A stretch of DNA of 64,000 nucleotides, taken from Acidovorax sp. GBBC 1281 (GTDB lineage: Bacteria; Pseudomonadota; Gammaproteobacteria; Burkholderiales; Burkholderiaceae_C). Positions 12,615 to 21,615 of this stretch are shown here, in pieces. Location: contig NZ_CP097269.1 of assembly GCF_028473645.1 (NCBI RefSeq), forward strand, positions 4,921,501 through 4,985,500, written 5' to 3'. Every line of letters starts with the position of its first letter. The first letter of the stretch is position 1. The notes beneath the pieces were generated by a model. It worked only from the letters and a program-made list of their open reading frames with translations. It was not told where the DNA came from and made no database searches. The position numbers and the translations under genes are program-made.

Positions 12615-12690
12615 TGGTGCCGATTGTCGGAATCGAACTGACGACCTACCGCTTACAAGGCGGGTGCTCTACCAACTGAGCTAAATCGGC
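12615..12690 (-). tRNA. tRNA-Thr (UGU)
   Basis: A 76-nt cloverleaf on the minus strand with a 7-bp acceptor stem GCCGATT/AATCGGC, an encoded CCA end, a D-arm GCTC/GAGC, an anticodon loop CTTGTAA (anticodon TGT), and a T-loop TTCGATT. Two stem pairs are mismatched as read: the outermost anticodon-stem pair (C opposite U) and one T-stem pair (A opposite C). Confidence 0.93.
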
Positions 12691-12739
12691 GAAGGCTGCA
12701 TTCTAGCCGCGCGAAATGCGCCGCAGCCGCACGGCAACG

Positions 12740-13276
12740 CTATTTGACGCGCTTGAGCGAGGGCCGGCCACCGGCGCCCGGCGACGTGGGCCGGGGTGGC
12801 GCGCCACCGTCGTCCGGGGGCGAATCGGTGGACACCAGTTGCACCACACGGTCGTCCGCGCCCGTCGAAGGCTCGGACTCTGCGGGCGCGGAGGCGGCCG
12901 TGCTGAGGACCGAGGAAGACAGCACGCCCCCTTCGCTCGGCTCCAGCACGTCCACCGGGGGCGGAAAGGCCATGCCCTGGCCATTCTCGCGCGCGTAGAT
13001 GGCGATAACGCGGCCCACGGGGACCATGATGTCACGTGGCTTGCCGCCGAAGCGCGCCTTGAACTCGATGAAATCGTTACCCAGCTGCAGCGCGCTGGTC
13101 GCGTCATAGCTGATGTTGAGCACGATCTCGCCATCCTTCACATACTCGCGCGGCACCTGCACCGAGTCGTCCACCCGCACGGCAACGTAGGGCGTGAGCC
13201 CGTTGTCGGTGCACCACTCATACAAGGCCCGGATGAGATAAGGGCGAGTGGAGGTGGAATCCTGGGCGTTCATCAT
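12740..13276 (-). CDS. sspB: ClpXP adaptor SspB
   Basis: Specificity-enhancing factor that delivers ssrA-tagged proteins to ClpXP. The folded N-terminal domain (RPYLIRALYEWCTDNGLTPY onward) matches SspB. It is followed by a long acidic/proline-rich linker and ends in GGRPSLKRVK, which matches the ClpX-binding XB tail seen in SspB proteins. About 178 residues from the first of two adjacent ATG codons (13276 or 13273). It follows sspA by about 30 bp, the conserved order. Confidence 0.95.
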   Translation of the reverse strand: MMNAQDSTSTRPYLIRALYEWCTDNGLTPYVAVRVDDSVQVPREYVKDGEIVLNISYDATSALQLGNDFIEFKARFGGKPRDIMVPVGRVIAIYARENGQGMAFPPPVDVLEPSEGGVLSSSVLSTAASAPAESEPSTGADDRVVQLVSTDSPPDDGGAPPRPTSPGAGGRPSLKRVK

Positions 13277-13306
13277 GGTGGCGTGCGGGAAGGAAGGATT
13301 GCGCAA

Positions 13307-13918
13307 TCACTTGCGCATGACTTTTTCGGAAGGCGTCAGCGCTTCGATGTACGCAGGACGCGAGAAGATGCGCTCAGCATACTTGAGCAGCGGCGCGGCG
13401 TTCTTGCTCAGGTCGATGCCGTAGTAATCCAGGCGCCAGAGCAGCGGCGCGATGGCCACGTCCAGCATCGAGAAATTCTCGCCCAGCATGTACTTGTTCT
13501 TGAGGAACACGGGCGCCAGTTGCGTGAGGCGGTCGCGGATGTGGGCGCGGGCTTTTTCCAGCGCCTTCTCGTTGCCTTTGGTGGCACGCGATTCGAGGAT
13601 GTTCACGTGAACGAACAGTTCCTTCTCGAAGTTCAGCAGGAACAGGCGCACGCGGGCGCGGTCCACCGGGTCGCCGGGCATCAGTTGCGGATGCGGGAAG
13701 CGCTCGTCGATGTATTCGTTGATGATGTTCGACTCGTACAGGATCAGGTCGCGCTCGACCAGAATCGGCACCTGTCCGTAGGGGTTCATCACGCTGATGT
13801 CTTCGGGCTTGTTGTACAGGTCCACATCGCGGATCTCGAAGTCCATTCCCTTCTCGAACAGAACGAAACGGCAGCGATGGGAGAAGGGACAGGTCGTACC
13901 CGAATAAAGCACCATCAT
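13307..13918 (-). CDS. sspA: Stringent starvation protein A
   Basis: RNA polymerase-associated protein with a glutathione-transferase fold but no transferase activity in the studied members. The 203-residue product starts with the thioredoxin-like MVLYSGTTCPFSHRCRFVL, contains the NPYGQVPILVERD and ESNIINEYIDERFP motifs, and has the helical C-terminal domain. It lies between petC and sspB; the hairpin at 13932-13970 probably separates its transcript from the bc1 operon. Confidence 0.95.
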   Translation of the reverse strand: MMVLYSGTTCPFSHRCRFVLFEKGMDFEIRDVDLYNKPEDISVMNPYGQVPILVERDLILYESNIINEYIDERFPHPQLMPGDPVDRARVRLFLLNFEKELFVHVNILESRATKGNEKALEKARAHIRDRLTQLAPVFLKNKYMLGENFSMLDVAIAPLLWRLDYYGIDLSKNAAPLLKYAERIFSRPAYIEALTPSEKVMRK

Positions 13919-13931
13919 GGTGAGAGGCTCC

Positions 13932-13970
13932 TAAAAATCAAAAAGAGTGGGCGCAGGATGCGTCCACTCT
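13932..13970 (-). terminator. Rho-independent terminator after petABC
   Basis: On the minus strand an AGAGTGG/CCACTCT stem extended by further pairing (GCA/TGC) is followed by a run reading TTTTTGATTTTT. It lies about 48 bp beyond the petC stop and just before the sspA start, so it likely ends the bc1 operon transcript. Confidence 0.8.
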
Positions 13971-14017
13971 GAAAACCTGGGCAGCGCCAGGTCTGGCGCC
14001 GCAGGCGGTTGGTGCGG

Positions 14018-14773
14018 TTACTTGATGTCTTTCCAGAAAGCTGCGTTGAGCCTCCAGGCAATCACCGTGAACACACCGAGGAAAATCAAAACCCAGACGC
14101 CGACGCGCAACCGGGTATTTTGCGCTGGCTCGCCCATCCATTGCAGGTAATTGACGAGATCACCCACGGCCTGGTCGTATTGGAGGGGGCTCATTGTGCC
14201 CGGACTCACCTGCGTCCAGCCCTTGAAGACTTCCGTCTTGTGGCCATGGCTCTCCTGCTGTTCGAACACGGGGCGCCGGTCGCCCTGCAATTGCCAGAGC
14301 ACGTGAGGCATGCCGACACTCGGGAAGGCGAGATTATTCCATCCCGTGGCCTTGGTCTCGTCGCGGTAGAAAGTGCGCAGGAAGGTATAGAGGTAATCCG
14401 CCCCCGTTCCGCCATGGCCGGCGCGCGAGCGGGCGATCACCGTGAGGTCGGGCGGATTGGCGCCGAACCAGTCCTTGGCCTGGCGCGGATCGATGGTGGA
14501 CTTCATGGTCTCGCCCACCTTTTCGGTGGTGAACAGCAGGTTGTCCTTGATCTGCTGGTCGGTGAGGCCGATGTCCTTCAGGCGGTTGAACCGCATGAAC
14601 GCGGCCGAGTGGCAGCTCAGGCAGTAGTTGACGAAGAGCTTGGCGCCGTTTTGCAGCGAGGCCGTGTCGTTGGTCTGGACCGGGGCCTTGTCCCAGGCGA
14701 TGCCGCCTTCGGCGGCCTGCGCGCCCGTGGCGATGCCCAGGGCCGCGATCAGCGTGAGGATGATTTTTTTCAT
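14018..14773 (-). CDS. petC: Cytochrome c1 of the bc1 complex
   Basis: Heme-bearing subunit that passes electrons from the Rieske protein to soluble cytochrome c. The 251-residue precursor has a cleavable signal peptide (MKKIILTLIAALGIATGAQA), a CLSCH heme-binding motif at about 52-56, and a single C-terminal membrane anchor (WVLIFLGVFTVIAWRL). The ATG at 14773 directly begins the signal peptide; longer reading enters petB in another frame. Third gene of petABC. Confidence 0.97.
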   Translation of the reverse strand: MKKIILTLIAALGIATGAQAAEGGIAWDKAPVQTNDTASLQNGAKLFVNYCLSCHSAAFMRFNRLKDIGLTDQQIKDNLLFTTEKVGETMKSTIDPRQAKDWFGANPPDLTVIARSRAGHGGTGADYLYTFLRTFYRDETKATGWNNLAFPSVGMPHVLWQLQGDRRPVFEQQESHGHKTEVFKGWTQVSPGTMSPLQYDQAVGDLVNYLQWMGEPAQNTRLRVGVWVLIFLGVFTVIAWRLNAAFWKDIK

Positions 14774-14793
14774 GGGATGGGTCTCCTGCCTGC

Positions 14794-16209
14794 TCAATGC
14801 GCCTTGAAGATCACGCGGTCCGGCACGGGCTTGGGCTCGCCGAGCCGGCTCCACCAGGGCATGAGCAGGAAGAAACCGAAATAGAACAGCGTGCCGACCT
14901 GCGAGACACGCTCGCCCAGCGGCGACGGTGGCTGCACGCCCAGATAGGCCAGCGCGACGAAGTTGATCACGAAGATGCCGTACAGGTACTTGTGCCAGCC
15001 CGGACGGTAGCGGATCGACTTGACCGGGCTCATGTCCAGCCAGGGCAGGAAGAACAGGATGATGACGGCGCCGCCCATCACGACCACGCCCCAGAACTTG
15101 GCGTCGATCGACAGCATGAGGGCGATGGCCGCTGCCGCGATGGCCACGATCGCCACCTTGATGAAGACCGGCAGGCGGCCCTTGACCACGCCGAAGCCGG
15201 CGGCCAGCACCACGCACGCGATGAGGGCGTACATCATCTCGCTGGTGATGGCGCGCAGCATGGAATAGAACGGCGTGAAGTACCAGACGGGCGCGATGTG
15301 GGCGGGCGTCTTGAGCGGATCGGCCGGGATGAAGTTGTTGTACTCGAGGAAGTAGCCACCGAACTCGGGCGCGAAGAACACCACGGCCGAGAAGATGAAA
15401 AGGAACACGCAGACCCCGAAGATGTCATGCACCGTGTAGTAGGGGTGGAACGGGATGCCGTCGAGCGGGTGGCCCTTGTCGTCGCGGGGGGCATTGGGGG
15501 CCTTGATCTCCACGCCGTCGGGGTTGTTGGAGCCCACGTCGTGCAGCGCCAGCAGATGCGCCACCACCAGGCCCAGCAGCACCAGCGGCACGGCGATCAC
15601 GTGGAAGCTGAAGAAGCGGTTCAGCGTGGCATCGCCCACCACGTAGTCGCCGCGGATCAGCAGCGCGAGGTCAGGGCCGATGAAGGGGATGGCCGCGAAC
15701 AGGTTCACGATCACCTGGGCGCCCCAGTACGACATCTGGCCCCAGGGCAGCAGGTAGCCCATGAAGGCCTCGGCCATCAGCGCCAGGAAGATGGCACAGC
15801 CGAAGATCCAAACCAGTTCGCGCGGCTTGCGGTACGAGCCGTAGAGCAGCCCGCGGAACATGTGCAGGTACACCACCACGAAGAACGCCGAGGCGCCCGT
15901 AGAGTGCATGTAGCGGATGAGCCAGCCCCACGGCACGTCGCGCATGATGTACTCGACCGACTCGAAGGCCTTCGACGCGTCGGGCTTGTAGTGCATCACC
16001 AGGAAGATGCCGGTGACGATCTGGATCACCAGCACCAGCAGGGCCAGCGAGCCGAAGATGTACCAGAAGTTGAAGTTCTTCGGCGCGTAGTACTCCGACA
16101 TGTGGACGCGGTAGGCGTCGAACGCGGTCGGGAACCGGTTCTCGAACCAGTTGGTGACTTTGGCGCCGGTGGAGGCGTTGGGGGAGATGTCCTTGAATTC
16201 GTGGGCCAT
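14794..16209 (-). CDS. petB: Cytochrome b of the bc1 complex
   Basis: Multi-pass core subunit carrying the two b hemes and both quinone sites. In the 471-residue chain the heme-ligating histidine pairs are visible in the second and fourth helices (YMHSTGASAFFVVVYLHMF; SFHVIAVPLVLLGLVVAHL). The quinol-oxidation PEW-type segment is read as a variant near the middle. The ATG at 16209 has AGGGA 7 bp upstream. A further ATG at 16224 overlaps the petA stop and would add five residues. Confidence 0.97.
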   Translation of the reverse strand: MAHEFKDISPNASTGAKVTNWFENRFPTAFDAYRVHMSEYYAPKNFNFWYIFGSLALLVLVIQIVTGIFLVMHYKPDASKAFESVEYIMRDVPWGWLIRYMHSTGASAFFVVVYLHMFRGLLYGSYRKPRELVWIFGCAIFLALMAEAFMGYLLPWGQMSYWGAQVIVNLFAAIPFIGPDLALLIRGDYVVGDATLNRFFSFHVIAVPLVLLGLVVAHLLALHDVGSNNPDGVEIKAPNAPRDDKGHPLDGIPFHPYYTVHDIFGVCVFLFIFSAVVFFAPEFGGYFLEYNNFIPADPLKTPAHIAPVWYFTPFYSMLRAITSEMMYALIACVVLAAGFGVVKGRLPVFIKVAIVAIAAAAIALMLSIDAKFWGVVVMGGAVIILFFLPWLDMSPVKSIRYRPGWHKYLYGIFVINFVALAYLGVQPPSPLGERVSQVGTLFYFGFFLLMPWWSRLGEPKPVPDRVIFKAH

Positions 16210-16220
16210 GTCGTGTTCCC

Positions 16221-16820
16221 TCATGCCTTCTTGTCTTCACCGATCAGGAGCTTGGTCTCCGACAGGTACATGTGGGGAGGCACTTCCAGGTTGTCCGGCG
16301 CCGGCTTGTTCTTGAACACGCGGCCGGCCATGTCGAACGTGGAGCCGTGGCAGGGGCACAGGAAGCCGCCCTTCCAGTCGTCGGGCAGCGAGGGCTGTGC
16401 ACCGGGCACGAACTTGTCCGAAGGCGAGCAGCCCAGGTGGGTGCAGATGCCCACGGCCACGAGGATTTCAGGCTTGATCGAACGTGCCTCGTTGCGGGCG
16501 TATTCGGGGGTGAGTTCGCTCGGCTTGCGCTCCGATTTCGGGTCGGCCAGCTGCGCATCCAGCGAGGGCAGCGCGGCGAGCTGGTCGGGCGTGCGCTTGA
16601 TGATCCACACGGGCTTGCCGCGCCATTCGACCGTGATTTTCTCGCCCGGCTTGAGATCGGAAATATCGACTTCGACCGCGGCGCCTGCCGCCTTGGCCTT
16701 CTCGGAAGGCTGGAACGTGCTCACGAACGGTACGGCGGTTGCTACGCCGCCCACGGCACCAGCGCAGCCAGAGGCGATGAGCCACGTCCGCTTGCTGGAG
16801 TCGATAGGAGTTTCACTCAT
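16221..16820 (-). CDS. petA: Rieske iron-sulfur subunit of the bc1 complex
   Basis: High-potential [2Fe-2S] protein that takes electrons from quinol. The 199-residue chain has a twin-arginine-lacking but typical N-terminal membrane anchor (about 11-30). The cluster-binding boxes CTHLGC and CPCHGS are separated by 24 residues that include a short insertion. First gene of petABC; the stop abuts the petB start. The promoter is expected in the 136 bp shared with divergent mscL. Confidence 0.97.
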   Translation of the reverse strand: MSETPIDSSKRTWLIASGCAGAVGGVATAVPFVSTFQPSEKAKAAGAAVEVDISDLKPGEKITVEWRGKPVWIIKRTPDQLAALPSLDAQLADPKSERKPSELTPEYARNEARSIKPEILVAVGICTHLGCSPSDKFVPGAQPSLPDDWKGGFLCPCHGSTFDMAGRVFKNKPAPDNLEVPPHMYLSETKLLIGEDKKA

Positions 16821-16956
16821 GGGTGTCCTCGTTGTACTTCGCTGGGTGGGGCAATCGCGGAATTGTAGCGGAGTGAAAATGGGTATTCCTAGGCGTTAAC
16901 ACCCCTCAACCTGCGCAATACTGCGAGGGTTTTCAGCTATATCAAGGAGGGGCGAA

Positions 16957-17385
16957 ATGAGCATCGCAAAGGAATTCAAAGAGTTCGCGATCAAAGGTAA
17001 TGTGGTAGACCTTGCGGTCGGCGTGATCATCGGCGGCGCCTTCGGCAAGATCGTCGATTCGGTGGTCAGCGACCTGATCATGCCGGTGGTGGGGCTGGTC
17101 TTCGGCCGGCTGGATTTCTCCAACCTGTTCGTGGTGCTGGGCCCCGTGCCGCCCGGCGTGCCGCAGACGCTGGACGCGCTCAAGAAGGCCGGCGTTCCGG
17201 TGCTGGCCTACGGCAACTTCATCACCGTGGCGGTCAACTTCCTGATCCTGGCTTTCATCATCTTCATGATGGTCAAGCAGATCAACCGACTCAAGCGCCA
17301 GGCGCCGGCACCCGCGCCGGCCCCGGTGGCGACGCCGGAAGACATCGTGCTGCTGCGCGAGATCCGCGACAGCCTCAAGCGCTGA
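16957..17385 (+). CDS. mscL: Large-conductance mechanosensitive channel
   Basis: Homopentameric channel that opens under membrane tension during osmotic downshock. The 142-residue product has the N-terminal amphipathic helix and first pore helix ([20 protein letters not shown]), a periplasmic loop and second membrane helix ([19 protein letters not shown]), and a C-terminal helix after an Ala-Pro linker. A very strong ribosome-binding site AAGGAGGGG lies 5 bases before the ATG. Divergent from petA. Confidence 0.97.
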   Translation: MSIAKEFKEFAIKGNVVDLAVGVIIGGAFGKIVDSVVSDLIMPVVGLVFGRLDFSNLFVVLGPVPPGVPQTLDALKKAGVPVLAYGNFITVAVNFLILAFIIFMMVKQINRLKRQAPAPAPAPVATPEDIVLLREIRDSLKR

Positions 17386-17431
17386 AAGGCCGGGCGCGCG
17401 GCGCACCCGGCGCAGGCGGCCTTCCGGCCGC

Positions 17432-18493
17432 TCAGGCGGCCGAGGCCAGCCGCCGCGCCATGCGCACGGCCTCGATCAGGCTGGAGGCATCCGCGATGCC
17501 CTGGCCGGCGATGTCGAATGCCGTGCCGTGGTCGGGGCTGGTGCGCACCAGCGGCAGGCCGAGCGTCACGTTCACGCCCTTGTCCACGCCCAGGTACTTG
17601 ACCGGTATCAGCCCCTGGTCGTGGTACATCGCCAGCACGGCATCGAACTCGCCCGCGCGTTGCGGCGTGTGGCGTGCCCGCATGAAGATGGTGTCGGGGG
17701 CGTAGGGGCCGTGCGCGTCCACGCCCAGGCGGCGCGCGGCCTCGACGGCCGGGGCGATCACTTCCAACTCTTCACGGCCGAACAGGCCGCCCTCGCCCGC
17801 GTGCGGATTGAGCCCCGCCACGCCGATGCGCGGCGCGCGGCCCAGGCTGCGCGAGAGCGCTTCGTGGGTGATGCGCAGCGAGTCCAGCACGTTCTCGCGC
17901 GTGACGGCCGCGATCGCATCGCGCAGCGAGACATGGATGCTCACCAGCACGGTGCGCAGCTCGTCGCTCGCCAGCATCATGCGCACGGGCATGCCGGCCA
18001 GCGGCACGCCGGCATGGCGTGCCGCCTCGGCCTGCAGCAGTTCGGTGTGGCCGGGAAAATCCACGCCCGCGGCGCTCAGCGCCTCCTTGTGCAGCGGCGC
18101 GGTGACCAGGGCGGCAATATCGCCGCGCAGGGCAGCGCGCGCGGCCCAGACCACGCAGTCGGCCGCGGCCCGGCCGGCTTGGGCGCTCACCTGCCCGAAG
18201 GGCAGCGGCCCCGGCAACCCAGGCAGGGGCCACACCGGCAGGCAGCGCGGCGGCATGCCGGCCACGTCGGCCGGCGCATCCAGGGTGGCCACGGGCAGCG
18301 ACGGCTCGCCGGGCCGCTGGATGCACTGGGCGGCCCGGCGCAGCGTGGCCAGATCGCCCACGGCGAAGCAGCCGCGCAGGTCGTCCGGCGCATCGCGGAA
18401 CGCCTTGGCCACGATTTCAGGGCCGATGCCGGCCGGATCGCCCTGGGTGATGGCCAGGGGCGGCAGGGCGAGGGGGTTGTCGGATGAAGGCAT
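17432..18493 (-). CDS. pdxA: 4-hydroxythreonine-4-phosphate dehydrogenase
   Basis: NAD-dependent oxidation step of the DXP-dependent pyridoxal 5'-phosphate pathway. The 353-residue protein has the GDPAGIGPEI start, HTELL substrate/metal histidine, and the C-terminal YHDQGLIPVK and SPDHGTAFDIAG motifs with metal-binding histidines. Convergent with mscL. An AT-rich repeat lies just upstream of the start, between it and lolD. Confidence 0.96.
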   Translation of the reverse strand: MPSSDNPLALPPLAITQGDPAGIGPEIVAKAFRDAPDDLRGCFAVGDLATLRRAAQCIQRPGEPSLPVATLDAPADVAGMPPRCLPVWPLPGLPGPLPFGQVSAQAGRAAADCVVWAARAALRGDIAALVTAPLHKEALSAAGVDFPGHTELLQAEAARHAGVPLAGMPVRMMLASDELRTVLVSIHVSLRDAIAAVTRENVLDSLRITHEALSRSLGRAPRIGVAGLNPHAGEGGLFGREELEVIAPAVEAARRLGVDAHGPYAPDTIFMRARHTPQRAGEFDAVLAMYHDQGLIPVKYLGVDKGVNVTLGLPLVRTSPDHGTAFDIAGQGIADASSLIEAVRMARRLASAA

Positions 18494-18508
18494 GAATCGG
18501 GCTTTAGC

Positions 18509-18548
18509 GCATATTTTTCTAGGGCATATTGCTATTCATTCAATAGCA
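18509..18548. repeat. AT-rich dispersed palindromic repeat, copy b
   Basis: Close match to the block at 2461-2502: the leader GCATAT..TTCTAGGGCAT is shared, followed by the palindrome TGCTATT/AATAGCA around a short loop. It sits in the 81-bp gap between the lolD stop and the pdxA start, both on the minus strand. Confidence 0.75.
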
Positions 18549-18574
18549 TCCCAAAACCACTGAAGGCCCAGGGC

Positions 18575-19303
18575 TCACGCCAGCACGCCCGAGGTCAGCC
18601 GCACCACGCGGTCGCAGCGCGCGGCGAGCGACTCGTCATGGGTGACCATCACGAACGCCGTGCCCTTGTCGCGCGCGAGCTGCAGCATCAGTTGGAACAC
18701 CCCGTCGGCGGTGGCCCGGTCCAGGTTGCCCGTGGGCTCGTCGGCCAGCACGCAGGCGGGCCGGGTGACCAGGGCCCGCGCGATCGCCACGCGCTGGCGC
18801 TCGCCGCCGGACAGCTCGGCCGGCCGGTGCTGCACCCGGCCGCCCAGCCCCACGGCGGTGAGCATCTCGACCGCCTGCGCCATGCAGTCGGCATACGGCA
18901 TGCGGCGGATGCGCAGCGGCATGGCCACGTTGTCCTGCGCGCTGAACTCCGGCAGCAGGTGGTGGAACTGGTAGATGAACCCGAGGTGCTGGTTGCGCAG
19001 CTGGCCCTGCCGGTCGGCAGAGAGCGTGTCGAAGGCCTTGCCCTGCAGCTGCACGCTGCCGGCGGTGGGCGCGTCCAGCCCGCCCAGCAGGTGCAGTAGC
19101 GTGCTCTTTCCGGAGCCCGAAGCGCCGACGATGGCGAGCGTCTCGCCGGCATGCACATCCAGGTCCACCCCTTGCAGCACGGTGACGTCCAGGCGGCCTT
19201 CGGTGAAGCGCTTGGTCAGGCCCCGGGCCTGCAGGACCACCGGCCCGCGGGCGGCGGGAGCGGCATGGGGCACGGCGGCGCCGGGCGTGGACAGGTCATT
19301 CAT
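18575..19303 (-). CDS. lolD: Lipoprotein-releasing ABC transporter ATPase LolD
   Basis: Powers extraction of outer-membrane lipoproteins from the inner membrane to LolA. The 242-residue protein has Walker [10 protein letters not shown] (about 59-67), the signature LSGGERQR and Walker [13 protein letters not shown]. The ATG at 19303 overlaps the end of the permease gene by 8 bp, indicating coupled translation. Only one permease gene is adjacent, which suggests a single LolF-like or LolC-type partner. Confidence 0.95.
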   Translation of the reverse strand: MNDLSTPGAAVPHAAPAARGPVVLQARGLTKRFTEGRLDVTVLQGVDLDVHAGETLAIVGASGSGKSTLLHLLGGLDAPTAGSVQLQGKAFDTLSADRQGQLRNQHLGFIYQFHHLLPEFSAQDNVAMPLRIRRMPYADCMAQAVEMLTAVGLGGRVQHRPAELSGGERQRVAIARALVTRPACVLADEPTGNLDRATADGVFQLMLQLARDKGTAFVMVTHDESLAARCDRVVRLTSGVLA

Positions 19304-20549
19304 AGCGCAGGGCCTCCGCGGGGTTCACGCGGCTCGCGCGCCAGCTGGGATAGAGCGTGGCCACGAAGGCCAGCACCAGGGAAATGATGCCGATGGGCAC
19401 GATGTCGCTGCTTTGCGGCTCGCTCGGCATCTTGCTGATGAGGTAGATGTCCTTGGGCAGGAAGCTCGCGTTCAGCGCGTGCTCGATGGCCGGCACGATC
19501 ACGTCGATGTTCACCGCGATCCCCAGGCCCAGCAGCAGGCCGGCCAGCGTGCCGATGACGCCCACCATCGCGCCCTGCACCACGAAGATGCCCATGATGC
19601 TGCCCGGGCTCGCGCCCAGGGTGCGCAGGATGGCGATGTCCGCGCGCTTGTCGGTCACGGTCATCACCAGCGTGGACACGAGGTTGAACGCCGCCACCGC
19701 CACGATCAGCGTGAGGATGATGAACATCATGCGTTTTTCCAGCTGCACGGCGGCGAACCAGGTGCGGTTCTGCTGCGTCCAGTCGCGGATCAGCAGGTCG
19801 CCGGAGAGCGAGTGCGCCAGCTCCTGCGCCACCTGGGGTGCGCGGTGCAGGTCCTTGAGCTTGAGGCGGATGCCGGTCGGGCCCTCCAGGCGGAAGATGC
19901 GCTCGGCGTCCTCGTGGTGCAGCAGCACCAGCGCCGAGTCGTATTCGTAATGCCCCGAGTTGAACGTGCCCGCCACCGTCATCTGCTTGAGGCGGGGCAC
20001 CACGCCCGCGGGCGTCACCTGCCCGCCTGGCGCGATCAGCGTGACCGCGTCGCCCAGGCGCACGCCCAGGGCGCGGGCCAGTTCGCTGCCCAGCACCACG
20101 CGGAACTCGCCCGGCACCAGGGCCTTGAGGGCGTCGACGTTGGCGGCGGCCAGGTCGGTCACATCGCCTTCGCGCAGCGGGTCGATGCCGCGCACCAGCG
20201 TGCCCTTCATGTCTTCGCCGCGCGCCAGCAGCGCCTGCGCAGAGACGAACGGCGCCGCGCCCACGACCTCGGGGTTGGCCCGCGCCTGGGCCAGCGTGCG
20301 CGGCATGTCCGGCAGCGCCGCGCCGTGGGGGGCGAAGATCTCGATGTGCGAGACCACGCTCAGCATGCGGTCGCGCACCTCTTTCTGAAAGCCGTTCATC
20401 ACGCTGAGTACGATGATGAGCGCCGCCACGCCGAGCGCGATGCCCAGCATGGAGACGCCCGAGATGAACGAGATGAAGCCGTTGCGCCGCGTGGCGCGCC
20501 CGGCCCGGGTGTAGCGCCAGCCCAGGGCCAGCTCGTAGGGAATTTGCAT
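19296..20549 (-). CDS. lolC: Lipoprotein-releasing system permease, LolC/LolE family
   Basis: A 417-residue membrane subunit with one N-terminal membrane helix ([21 protein letters not shown]), a large periplasmic domain and three C-terminal helices, the MacB/FtsX-like topology of LolC/E. The start [17 protein letters not shown] at ATG 20549 matches the family; longer readings have no similarity. It overlaps lolD. No second permease is present in the window, so it may act as a homodimer. Confidence 0.94.
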   Translation of the reverse strand: MQIPYELALGWRYTRAGRATRRNGFISFISGVSMLGIALGVAALIIVLSVMNGFQKEVRDRMLSVVSHIEIFAPHGAALPDMPRTLAQARANPEVVGAAPFVSAQALLARGEDMKGTLVRGIDPLREGDVTDLAAANVDALKALVPGEFRVVLGSELARALGVRLGDAVTLIAPGGQVTPAGVVPRLKQMTVAGTFNSGHYEYDSALVLLHHEDAERIFRLEGPTGIRLKLKDLHRAPQVAQELAHSLSGDLLIRDWTQQNRTWFAAVQLEKRMMFIILTLIVAVAAFNLVSTLVMTVTDKRADIAILRTLGASPGSIMGIFVVQGAMVGVIGTLAGLLLGLGIAVNIDVIVPAIEHALNASFLPKDIYLISKMPSEPQSSDIVPIGIISLVLAFVATLYPSWRASRVNPAEALRYE

Positions 20550-20631
20550 GGGTGTGATGGAAGGCCCGCCGCCGCTCTGGAAATGTCGGCCACCGGGCGG
20601 CGCCGATTGTGGCATCCCGGACAATACGCCC

Positions 20632-21603
20632 ATGTCGGACACCCCCCATTTGCTCATTCCGTTCGCGGCCAGCCCCTCGGACGGATGCCAGCAGGCCTTG
20701 CAGGACCTCGCCCTGCCCCACCTCGACCGGCTGCTCGCCCGCCTGCCGCCCCCCGCCACCGACCCCGGAGACGAAACCGATTTCATCCCCCCCCACGAGC
20801 GCGCCCTGGCCCGCCACCTGGGTTTGCCAGCCACCAGCCGCCAGGCGCCCTGGGCCGCCTGGCACCAGCGCCAGACCGGCGTCACTGGCGCCGATGGCGA
20901 CGGCGGCACGGCCTGGGCCTTCGTCACGCCCTGCGAATGGCGCGTGACCACCGAGCACGTCACCGTCGGCGATCCGGCCGCGCTGCGCCTGGACGACGCC
21001 GCATCGCGCGCGCTGCTGGCCATCGTTGCGCCCTGGTTCGCCGAGGACGGCATCGTGCTCGCCTATGAGCAGCCCACGCGCTGGCTGGCGCGCGGCGCCG
21101 TGTTCGAAGGGCTCGCCACCGCCTCGCTGGACCGCGTGATCCAGCGCGACGTGCGCGCCTGGATGCCCGATGCGCTGCAGGCCCGCCTGCTGCACCGCCT
21201 GCAAAGCGAGATGCAGATGCTGCTCTACACCCATGCCTTCAACGACGCGCGTGCGGCGCAGGGCCTGGGGCCGGTCAACTCCTTCTGGGTGCACGGCACC
21301 GGGTCGCTGCCGCCCGCCACCCCGGGTGCGGCACCGGCGGCCCCGCCGCCCGAAATGCCCACCGCCCTGCGCGATGCCGCCCTGGCCGAGGACTGGCGCA
21401 CCTGGCGCGCCGCCTGGCAGGCGTTGGATAGCGGCCCGGTCGCCCGGCTGGCCGACCACGTGGCCGCCGGCGGCGCGGCGCGGCTCACGCTGTGCGGCGA
21501 GCGCAGCGCGCTCACCTGGCAGACGGGGCCGCGCGGATTCGTGCAAAGGATTCAAAGCCTTTTCCGGCCCCAGCGCATGAAAGACTATGGCGCATTGCTA
21601 TGA
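20632..21603 (+). CDS. RpfE-like conserved protein upstream of recJ
   Basis: A 323-residue protein of a family found directly upstream of recJ in many betaproteobacteria, often labelled phosphoglycerate mutase-like or RpfE-like. The best conserved stretch is SEMQMLLYTHAFNDARAA followed by LGPVNSFWVHGTG, near residue 200. No catalytic motif of true phosphoglycerate mutases can be seen, so enzymatic function is not claimed. The ATG at 20632 is the first sensible start. Its TGA overlaps the recJ ATG, so the two are co-translated. Divergent from lolC. Confidence 0.75.
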   Translation: MSDTPHLLIPFAASPSDGCQQALQDLALPHLDRLLARLPPPATDPGDETDFIPPHERALARHLGLPATSRQAPWAAWHQRQTGVTGADGDGGTAWAFVTPCEWRVTTEHVTVGDPAALRLDDAASRALLAIVAPWFAEDGIVLAYEQPTRWLARGAVFEGLATASLDRVIQRDVRAWMPDALQARLLHRLQSEMQMLLYTHAFNDARAAQGLGPVNSFWVHGTGSLPPATPGAAPAAPPPEMPTALRDAALAEDWRTWRAAWQALDSGPVARLADHVAAGGAARLTLCGERSALTWQTGPRGFVQRIQSLFRPQRMKDYGALL

Positions 21604-21615
21604 AAATAGTAGCAA
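21595..21615. repeat. AT-rich palindrome over the recJ start, copy c
   Basis: Perfect 6-bp arms TTGCTA/TAGCAA flank a 9-base AT-rich core. The palindrome contains both the stop codon of the upstream gene and the ATG of recJ. Confidence 0.65.

Noticed and set aside
14797..16899. A 700-codon plus-strand frame opposite petB and petA
   Set aside because: Antisense to well-identified bc1 genes; His/Glu/Arg-rich text typical of reversed high-GC coding DNA.
16901..16934. Possible hairpin CCCTC...GAGGG followed by TTTT upstream of mscL
   Set aside because: The stem is only 5 bp with a large loop, and it lies in a divergent promoter region where a terminator is not expected.
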